A DNA stretch of 64,000 bases from positions 2,294,001-2,358,000 of the forward strand of contig NZ_JAOEAL010000001.1 of NCBI RefSeq assembly GCF_029835735.1, written 5' to 3'. Both the position numbers and the translations under genes were made by a program. How positions within the stretch are numbered: the stretch's first letter is position 1; each line of letters starts with the position of its first letter. Source of the DNA: Shewanella sp. GD04112. GTDB taxonomy: Bacteria > Pseudomonadota > Gammaproteobacteria > Enterobacterales > Shewanellaceae. Positions 58,144 through 64,000 of the stretch are shown here, in pieces. The notes beneath the pieces are model-generated. The model ran no database searches and was not told the origin of the DNA. It worked only from the letters and a program-made list of their open reading frames with translations.

Positions 58144-58947
58144 ATGTCGAGGCAAGGTATTTATCAGGCAGTTGCTCGAATGGAAAGTCGTAGAGCTGAG
58201 CTATCGGTTATCAAAGACTGGGTCCAGTACTGGCGTAAATATATGCCAAGGTTAGGGGCCCGTAAGCTCTACACGTTGATAAAATCCAAGCTGGTTGAGC
58301 ACGATATTAAACTCGGGCGAGATGGGTTCTTTACCTATTTGAGAAGTGAAGGTTTACTGGTTAAACCGAAGAAAAGCTACACAAAAACCACGTTCAGCAA
58401 ACACTGGATGAAGAAGCATCCTAATCTGCTGAAAGAGGAGGGACTGCACGATGCAGGGCATGTACTGGTCAGCGATATCACCTATCTTGAGTCAGACCAA
58501 GGTGTGCACTACCTGTCACTGGTCACCGATGCCAGTTCTCGTAAAATAGTCGGTCATCACGTGAGTAAAGACATGAAAGCCGAGAGTGTGGTGAAAGCGT
58601 TAAAAATGGCCATCAAAGATAAGCGCTATATCGGCAACGCGGTGCATCACTCAGACAGAGGCTTACAGTACTGCTCAGCCGTTTATCAGAATGCGCTTCA
58701 GGCGAGCCAAATCCAGCCGTCAATGACGGATGGTTATGATTGCTACCAAAATGCATTAGCAGAAAGAGTAAATGGCATACTGAAGCAGGAGTTTTTACTG
58801 CACCGATGTAGGACATTTGCGGAGCTGAAGATACTTGTTAGAGAATCGATAGCAATATACAACAATATGAGACCGCATCTGAGTTTGAATATGGACTCCC
58901 CTAATCAGGTGCACAATAGAAAAGACCAGCTACTGGAGCTGGCCTAA
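58144..58947 (+). CDS. IS3-family transposase OrfB (integrase catalytic domain)
   Basis: A 267-residue DDE recombinase from the internal ATG; the real product is probably the OrfAB frameshift fusion. The three acidic residues are in LVSDITYLESD, HHSDRGLQYCS and NALAERVNGILKQEF. The end, SIAIYNNMRPHLSLNMDSPNQVH, is the usual IS3 C-terminal signature. The frame is uninterrupted and the element has complete ends, so it may be active. Confidence 0.93.
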   Translation: MSRQGIYQAVARMESRRAELSVIKDWVQYWRKYMPRLGARKLYTLIKSKLVEHDIKLGRDGFFTYLRSEGLLVKPKKSYTKTTFSKHWMKKHPNLLKEEGLHDAGHVLVSDITYLESDQGVHYLSLVTDASSRKIVGHHVSKDMKAESVVKALKMAIKDKRYIGNAVHHSDRGLQYCSAVYQNALQASQIQPSMTDGYDCYQNALAERVNGILKQEFLLHRCRTFAELKILVRESIAIYNNMRPHLSLNMDSPNQVHNRKDQLLELA

Positions 58948-59010
58948 AAACTGTCAACCTATCTTAGGACGAGACATTGCTTTGTATATGACTCTACACC
59001 TTACCGGATA

Positions 59011-60552
59011 TTAATCACTTAACTTAACGGTGCTTAGCTCTGTGGTCGTTGTTTGGCTGGTCTGAGTTTGAGTTTCGACAGCACTCAACAACCGAGTTAA
59101 AAAGTCGGCGCTAAAGGCGGGTTTACGTTGCTTTTTGGTTTCAGGACTAATGCCATTCTCGAGCACCACAAAGAGAATATCCCGCTGCTGCGCTAAACGC
59201 ATAAAGCCAGCTAAATTGGCGACGCCCTGCATCGAGCCTGTCTTGGCAAACACTAGATGTTTTAAGGGCGGTTTAGTATATCCCAAGCGATATTGCAGTG
59301 TGCCGCTGACACCAGCCTCGGGCAAACTGTCAATGAGGCTGTGAAAGCGTGCATCTTGGTAAATGAGCGCCAGTACATCGGCTAATTGTTTTGCGCTCAA
59401 CAGGTTATAGCGAGAAAGTCCTGAACCATCGACAATATTGGCGTTGGTTAAATCAATCCCAAGCTCTGTCAGTATATGGCGCATCGCCGCAGCACCATGG
59501 GTAAAGCTGCCTTGGGCTTTGTAATAATTTTTCCCCACGCGCTTAAACAAACTATCGGCGATGAGGTTATCCGACTTCAACAGCATGGTTTTTAACAGCT
59601 CAGGCAAGGGCGCGCTGCTATGGCTGGCGATCAGTTTCGCCTTAGAAGGGATGGTGTTGCCTATTTTCACTTTACCCGAAAGTGATATTTCACCTTTGAG
59701 CGTCGCTGTTAGGGTGTCCATGGCAAATTTTTCGGGATCGCTAATGGCAATCGCCAGTGGTATCGCTTCACTGCCGGGGTAGCAGCCCCGTAGATGATAT
59801 TGGTTCTGGCCAAGGCGTACTAAATCGAGCTGGCAAAAATCATGGCCTGCCTTGGGGGAGAATATGGCGTCGCTACTGACTTTTACTCCAAAACTGGATG
59901 CCCTTAATTTGACCTCAGAAGCATGCTTGGCTGAGCTTGGCGCAAACTGTCCATAAACGCAGTTTTGATTGATGATGTAACTCGACACTGGCGCTGCAAA
60001 GCAAATCCCGAGATCATCCCACACCCAACCAGGTGCTTGTAATTGCTCTTGTTTATCCCCGATAAGATAGAGATGTCCCTCAATGCTTGTTATGCCTTGC
60101 TTTTGTAGATGGGCAAACAAGGCTTTGAGATCGTCCTGAGTCAGCGTTGGATCGCCGCTAAAACGCAGATAAACACTGCCCGCAATATGACCTTTGCGAA
60201 TGGGCGCATCACTCCACAGCTCAGTGACAAAGCGAAAGTCTGGGCCAAGGTTGGCCATAGCGGTCACGGCGGTCAGCACTTTTTGTGTGCTGGCGGGGAT
60301 AAATAAGGTATCGGCTTGCTGGCTGTATAACAGTGTGTTGGTACTTAAATCTCGGGCCAGCAAAGCGACTTGCGAATGACGCGGGGCAATGTCGGCGATT
60401 TGCTTGGCAAATGTCGACTCATCCAGCGGATGTATTGCTGCAATCACTTGAGTTGGCAGCAGAATACTTAACATGCTGCCTACGAGGAACCCATTAAGCT
60501 TGGGGCGAGTAAATGATGCCTGTAACTGATCCTTGTTTATCGAGTGCGTCAT
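59011..60552 (-). CDS. dacB: D-alanyl-D-alanine carboxypeptidase/endopeptidase (PBP4 type)
   Basis: Periplasmic peptidase that trims or cleaves peptidoglycan cross-links. The protein has 513 residues from ATG 60552, which has AGGA upstream; ATG 60579 is less likely. A signal peptide (NGFLVGSMLSILLPTQVIAA) is followed by the SxxK motif in IPASTQKVLTAV, the SxN motif in DGSGLSRYNLL and the KTG motif in VFAKTGSMQG. The large insertion between SxxK and SxN is typical of class C low-molecular-mass PBPs. It lies 26 bp downstream of a small membrane-protein gene and converges on the IS element. Confidence 0.94.
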   Translation of the reverse strand: MTHSINKDQLQASFTRPKLNGFLVGSMLSILLPTQVIAAIHPLDESTFAKQIADIAPRHSQVALLARDLSTNTLLYSQQADTLFIPASTQKVLTAVTAMANLGPDFRFVTELWSDAPIRKGHIAGSVYLRFSGDPTLTQDDLKALFAHLQKQGITSIEGHLYLIGDKQEQLQAPGWVWDDLGICFAAPVSSYIINQNCVYGQFAPSSAKHASEVKLRASSFGVKVSSDAIFSPKAGHDFCQLDLVRLGQNQYHLRGCYPGSEAIPLAIAISDPEKFAMDTLTATLKGEISLSGKVKIGNTIPSKAKLIASHSSAPLPELLKTMLLKSDNLIADSLFKRVGKNYYKAQGSFTHGAAAMRHILTELGIDLTNANIVDGSGLSRYNLLSAKQLADVLALIYQDARFHSLIDSLPEAGVSGTLQYRLGYTKPPLKHLVFAKTGSMQGVANLAGFMRLAQQRDILFVVLENGISPETKKQRKPAFSADFLTRLLSAVETQTQTSQTTTTELSTVKLSD

Positions 60553-60578
60553 AGGTGTCCTGAATGTCCTTTTTACCA

Positions 60579-60755
60579 TTAGCGGTCATTGCTGCCATCG
60601 TCTTTTTCCATTAGACGATACAGCCTTAGGGTGACAAATAAAACCAATCCGATAAAAAGCGGCAAAATGAGCAAGCCGAGCTGCGCTTTAAAATGAAATA
60701 TGCCCCAAGCTAAGGCTAAGGTGAGGGCGAGGGTCAGTAGGATTTTTTTGTTCAT
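60579..60755 (-). CDS. small membrane protein, unknown function
   Basis: A 58-residue protein of which most is hydrophobic: two membrane segments (about 5-22 and 26-45) with a charged C-terminus, RLMEKDDGSNDR. I do not recognise a family. ATG 60755 is preferred over an in-frame TTG at 60767, although neither has a good Shine-Dalgarno site. It is placed just upstream of dacB on the same strand and may be co-expressed. Confidence 0.6.
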   Translation of the reverse strand: MNKKILLTLALTLALAWGIFHFKAQLGLLILPLFIGLVLFVTLRLYRLMEKDDGSNDR

Positions 60756-61147
60756 GGTGTTAGGCAATAGGGACTTAAGATGTTTTAGTTTACGCTAAAA
60801 CAACGACCACAGGCACGCTTGCCTGCGGCAGAAGCCCTGTTTTGTGACTCACACACCATTTTGCTTATGGTCTGCCTAGCGTCGATTAGCCATCATGGAC
60901 AAAAGGTTTAAAGGAAAAACTGAAAAAGCATTTAGTTAGCCGTGAATGCAGGCATAGAAGCCTGCCGTTTGTGGGCTAAATTGCTGCATTTTAGTCCTGC
61001 TGGTGTGGAATGCGTCGTTTCAGGTCAAATTACCAGCAAAATAGGCGCTATCCCGCGTGCTTTTCGCCGAAAAGTCTTGCCGAGTTGCAGTGAAGTCGGT
61101 AATTTCTACCCCTTACGATTTTAGGATCTCAGGTAACCACTAAAACC
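60756..61147. other. divergent intergenic region
   Basis: These 392 bp separate the small membrane-protein gene from the DUF1904 gene. A short hairpin, CAGGCA/TGCCTG (60810-60825), is present. A 60-codon frame at 60942-61124 has no family resemblance and poor codon use, so I do not call it. Confidence 0.5.
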
Positions 61148-61480
61148 ATGCCTCATATTAGTATGCGCGGCTTGCCACAGGCAGTTGTTGCAGAGCTTAG
61201 CCAAACATTACTGCAGTCTTTGGCGGCTATATGTAAAGGTAATGCAGAGAGTTTTACATTAGATTGGATCCCAAGCATCAGCTACCGTAATGGCAGAATT
61301 GATCAACGCTTTGTCCAAATCGAATTGCTTTGGTTTCCGGTCGACCCTGATATCCATCTTAAAGTAGAACAAACGATCAGGCTGGCAGTGACAGAAGCCT
61401 ATCCAGAATTAACCCAAATTGCTGTGATGTTTTTGTCACTGACCCCAAGCGCTTCCTATCGGGGTGGTCAGCATGTTTAA
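61148..61480 (+). CDS. DUF1904 family protein
   Basis: A 110-residue cytosolic protein of the DUF1904 family. The start MPHISMRGLPQAVVAELSQTLLQSL resembles the tautomerase-like small alpha/beta fold, with a hydrophobic strand LLWFPVDPDIHLKVEQTIRLAV. No function is known. It lies directly before pssA with an 11-bp gap, so the two are probably one operon. Confidence 0.85.
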   Translation: MPHISMRGLPQAVVAELSQTLLQSLAAICKGNAESFTLDWIPSISYRNGRIDQRFVQIELLWFPVDPDIHLKVEQTIRLAVTEAYPELTQIAVMFLSLTPSASYRGGQHV

Positions 61481-61491
61481 AGGAGGATGCC

Positions 61492-62805
61492 TTGCTAGAT
61501 AAGCTTGGTGGAATAGCCGTTCAACCCGAGGCTTTAACGTGGTTGCTTACGCCATGCCGATTTAAGGCAGAATTGCTTAGCCGTATCGAAAATGCCAAGG
61601 ACAGCATTTATATCGCCGCACTCTATCTTGAAGACGATGAGGCTGGGCGCGAAATTTTACAGGCCTTGATGACGGCTAAGGCGAATAACCCCGCGTTAGA
61701 TATCAAGATTTTGGTCGATTTTCACCGTGCTAGACGTGGCTTGATTGGTCACAAGGGCGACAGCGGTAACTATCTGATGTACCGCAAGGTCATGGCCGAG
61801 GCAGAGCATCCTATCGACATTATGGGCGTGCCGGTCAAATCCCGTGAGTTTATGGGCGTGCTGCACCTTAAGGGCTTTGTGATTGATGATGCGGTGATTT
61901 ACAGCGGTGCCAGCCTGAATAACATTTATCTGCAGCAAAACGATAAATACCGTTTTGACCGTTACCATGTAATTGAGTCGGCCGAGTTAGCGCGCAGTAT
62001 GCGCACTATGATCCAGCGCTACATTATTGCCGATCCTGCCGTTGCCTCGCTCACTCAAGATGCGCAGCAAGAAGTCTTGCCACCCAAAACCGATGTGCGC
62101 AGCTTTAAACTCAGGTTATCACAGGCACAGTACGAGTTTAACGCGACCCGCAGTGGCAACCGTGTCACCCCTTTACTGGGATTAGGCCGCAAACATAACC
62201 TGCTGAATAAAGCCGTGATTGCCATGGTGGAAGAGTCAAAAGATAGACTGTTTATTTGCACGCCTTATTTTAATCCTCCCTATATTCTGGTGCGTGCCTT
62301 GGCTAAGCACCTCCGCAAAGGCAAACGAATCGACATAGTGGTAGGGGATAAAACGGCGAATGACTTTTACATTCCGCCCGAGCAGGATTTCTCTACCATA
62401 GGGGCATTGCCGTATCTGTATGAGCAATCGCTGCGTAAATTTGCTAAGCGTCAGCAATGGGCAATCGATAATGGTCAGCTTAATATTCATCTGTGGAAAC
62501 ATGGCATCAATAGCTATCACCTCAAGGGGATCAGCGCCGATGGTCGTAAGCATTTGATCACGGGCTCAAACTTAAACCCAAGAGCATGGGCGCTGGATTT
62601 AGAGAATGGTTTACTCATACACGATGAAAGCGGCAGCTGGAAGGCACAATTTGAGGCCGAGCAAAGCCATATCCTCGAACACACGCAAAGACTTTATCAT
62701 TACAGCCAAGTGGATACCTTACAGAGCTATCCCGCGCCGGTGAAGAAGATTATGACTCGCATTAGAAGGCTAAAGGCAGACTTCCTGCTCAGACGCATTC
62801 TCTAA
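61492..62805 (+). CDS. pssA: CDP-diacylglycerol--serine O-phosphatidyltransferase (PLD type)
   Basis: Makes phosphatidylserine from CDP-diacylglycerol and serine, the first committed step to phosphatidylethanolamine. The 437 residues form two phospholipase-D-type halves. HKD motif 1 is HLKGFVIDDAVIYSGASLNN (starting near residue 125) and motif 2 is YHLKGISADGRKHLITGSNLNPR (starting near residue 343). The start is probably TTG at 61492 with AGGAGG upstream. A bidirectional terminator follows. Confidence 0.95.
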   Translation: MLDKLGGIAVQPEALTWLLTPCRFKAELLSRIENAKDSIYIAALYLEDDEAGREILQALMTAKANNPALDIKILVDFHRARRGLIGHKGDSGNYLMYRKVMAEAEHPIDIMGVPVKSREFMGVLHLKGFVIDDAVIYSGASLNNIYLQQNDKYRFDRYHVIESAELARSMRTMIQRYIIADPAVASLTQDAQQEVLPPKTDVRSFKLRLSQAQYEFNATRSGNRVTPLLGLGRKHNLLNKAVIAMVEESKDRLFICTPYFNPPYILVRALAKHLRKGKRIDIVVGDKTANDFYIPPEQDFSTIGALPYLYEQSLRKFAKRQQWAIDNGQLNIHLWKHGINSYHLKGISADGRKHLITGSNLNPRAWALDLENGLLIHDESGSWKAQFEAEQSHILEHTQRLYHYSQVDTLQSYPAPVKKIMTRIRRLKADFLLRRIL

Positions 62806-62815
62806 TCGAAGCAAT

Positions 62816-62845
62816 AAAAAAGCCCACCAATGTGGGCTTTTTTAT
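62816..62845. terminator. bidirectional terminator between pssA and emrD
   Basis: AAAAGCCCAC and GTGGGCTTTT pair around CAAT, with A- and T-runs on both sides. Confidence 0.9.
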
Positions 62846-62860
62846 TGGGTGTTTTGCCAA

Positions 62861-64000
62861 CTATGGATTTTGCGGCAACAGGGTGTGATGGGTATCGTTT
62901 TGATCCCTTGCATAATGCAAGGCAACAATCACTAACAGCACCATCAGCGCGCTCAGCAAACCAATACTTAACTGGCCGCCCATTGGCACGAGCGACATGG
63001 TTAAGGCGGCAAGCCCCGCACCGAAGTTTTGTAGGCCACCGAGTAGGGCGCCCGCAATGCCAGCCTGGCGTGGGAACGGCTCTAGCGCCGCCGAGGTTAA
63101 TGTCGGAAATAACATGCCAGCGCCACTGAAGAACAGAATCGAGCCTATCAATAAACTCCAGCCCACGACCAGTTGAAATATACCTGGGATCAACATAAAC
63201 AAGGCGCCTGCGCCCAAGAGTGCAACCCCTTGCAACACCGTACGCTGTGCCTGTTTTTGTCTACCCGCAATCAGGGCACCGAGTAAGTATCCAGGGATGG
63301 GCGCGACAAAATAACAGCTCACCATAAACGGCGAGAGCTGCAAATATTGGCCATAGAGTACGCCTGCAATGGCTTCGAAGGCGGCAATGCCAGCAAATGT
63401 CGCGATAAGCGAAAGCAAATAGGCCCTAAAACTGCGGTGGCGCAGAACATGGCGATAGGAAGCCAAAATGGGTTGTTGCTCTCGCTTATCCTTGGGTAAG
63501 GATTCCTTAAAGCCAAAGCAGAGCAGTAGCCAAACCAAGGCGCCGAATCCAAACAGCACCCAGTATACGGCTTGCCACCCCCAGTAAGCGGAGGCAAAGC
63601 TGCCTAAGAAGGGCGCGACCAAGGGCAAGAACACCACGGCCATGGACACATAACTGTTAAATCTAACTAAGTTATCGCCGAAGTAATGATCCCTTGGAAT
63701 ACTGCGGCACAGGGCGCCAGCACTCGCGGTACCTAGCCCCTGTAGCAGGCTTGCGAAAATCAATTGGCTAAAACTTGTAGCCTCTGCCGCCATCAACGCG
63801 CCAAGGATAAAAATCCCAATGCCAATGAGCAGCGGCATTTTACGCCCAACGCGGTCGGATAACGGGCCATAGATAAATTGACATAAGCCGTAGGCGAGCA
63901 GATAGCAGGCCATAACCGCCTGCAATTTACTGGCATCCACAGTTAAGCCTTGGGCGATAAGGGGGAGTGCGGGGACAAAAATAGTTTGTGCCATTTGCCC
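62861..64000 (-). CDS. emrD: EmrD-type multidrug MFS transporter, 5' end outside window
   Basis: An inner-membrane proton-driven drug transporter of the 12-TM major facilitator family. At least eleven transmembrane segments are visible. The window edge reads GQMAQTIFVPALPLIAQ, aligned with E. coli EmrD residues inside TM1, so the true start lies beyond position 64000. The YGPLSDRVGRK loop between TM2 and TM3 is the MFS signature, and GAGMLFPTLTSAALEPFPRQAGIAGALLGGLQNFGAGLAAL is the EmrD-type C-terminal stretch. It converges on pssA. Confidence 0.92.
   Translation of the reverse strand, partial: GQMAQTIFVPALPLIAQGLTVDASKLQAVMACYLLAYGLCQFIYGPLSDRVGRKMPLLIGIGIFILGALMAAEATSFSQLIFASLLQGLGTASAGALCRSIPRDHYFGDNLVRFNSYVSMAVVFLPLVAPFLGSFASAYWGWQAVYWVLFGFGALVWLLLCFGFKESLPKDKREQQPILASYRHVLRHRSFRAYLLSLIATFAGIAAFEAIAGVLYGQYLQLSPFMVSCYFVAPIPGYLLGALIAGRQKQAQRTVLQGVALLGAGALFMLIPGIFQLVVGWSLLIGSILFFSGAGMLFPTLTSAALEPFPRQAGIAGALLGGLQNFGAGLAALTMSLVPMGGQLSIGLLSALMVLLVIVALHYARDQNDTHHTLLPQNP

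Larger units (their letters stand above)
57678..58976 (+). mobile_element. intact IS3-family insertion sequence
   Basis: A 1299-bp element. The left end TGTCCCGTCCTGAAATACG and the right end (reverse complement TGTCTCGTCCTAAGATAGG) match at 21 of 25 positions over the full 25-bp inverted repeat. A 3-bp duplication TTG flanks the element (57675-57677 and 58977-58979), as expected for IS3-family transposition. It holds orfA and orfB in different frames, with an A6G slip site. It lies between the converging acyl-CoA dehydrogenase and dacB genes, so it breaks no gene. Confidence 0.93.

Noticed and set aside
60942..61124. 60-codon frame before the DUF1904 gene
   Set aside because: No Shine-Dalgarno site of quality, no recognisable sequence and poor composition for a protein.

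Overview
The window is gamma-proteobacterial core chromosome, most probably from a Shewanella of the S. oneidensis group. The reasons are gene order (thiFSGH ... cmoAB, aspS, yebC, ruvCAB, TonB receptor, orphan response regulator; nrdAB-yfaE, ubiG, gyrA, serC, aroA, cmk, rpsA, ihfB, lapAB, pyrF), protein sequences close to E. coli and Vibrio, and families typical of Shewanella (DUF3541, DUF1904, DUF2058, a SprA-related protein). I see no rRNA, tRNA, CRISPR array or prophage. The only mobile element is one intact IS3-family copy.

Layout. 1-2.8 kb: end of the thiamin thiazole operon (thiF partial, thiS, thiG, thiH). 2.9-5.4 kb: a small protein and a long SprA-related putative metalloprotease. 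5.5-6.4 kb: a LysR regulator. 6.6-14.9 kb: a minus-strand gene series, cmoA-cmoB followed by a retropepsin-like lipoprotein, an inactive-transglutaminase/7TM protein, an ATP-grasp glutamate-ligase-like protein, an M3-peptidase-like protein without zinc ligands, and a DUF3541 protein. 15-17.8 kb: a diguanylate cyclase with three solute-binding domains. 18-23.3 kb: aspS, yebC, ruvC-ruvA-ruvB. 23.4-26.8 kb: a 0.9 kb AT-rich control region with a near-perfect CRP site, then a TonB-dependent receptor. 27-29.6 kb: a Fur-box-preceded orphan response regulator, an M14 carboxypeptidase, a zinc-ribbon membrane protein and yeaC. 29.7-35.4 kb: ansA, sppA, fadH and a nonsense-interrupted NTF2-like gene. 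35.6-41.4 kb: the class Ia ribonucleotide reductase operon with paired NrdR boxes, a HAD phosphatase and ubiG. 41.7-54.1 kb: gyrA, serC, an aminotransferase, aroA, cmk, rpsA, ihfB, lapA, lapB, pyrF. 54.2-64 kb: a DECR-like SDR, DUF2058, acyl-CoA dehydrogenase, the IS3 element, dacB, a small membrane protein, DUF1904, pssA and the 3' part of emrD.

Themes. Nucleotide and DNA metabolism (nrdAB, cmk, pyrF, gyrA, ruvABC) and aromatic/serine biosynthesis dominate the right half. Fatty-acid oxidation appears three times (FadH, DECR-like SDR, acyl-CoA dehydrogenase); fadH and the acyl-CoA dehydrogenase share an 18-bp palindrome just before their start codons, which looks like a common operator. Envelope biology is represented by sppA, lapAB, dacB, pssA and the ATP-grasp/7TM/retropepsin cluster.

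The best candidate for a poorly described system is that cluster with its two extra partners (6.6-13.1 kb). Other points worth checking are Leu at GyrA position 83, a GyrA C-terminal-domain insertion, the Fur box that overlaps an alternative start of the response regulator, the CRP site before the TonB receptor, and the NTF2-like gene broken by one in-frame stop.
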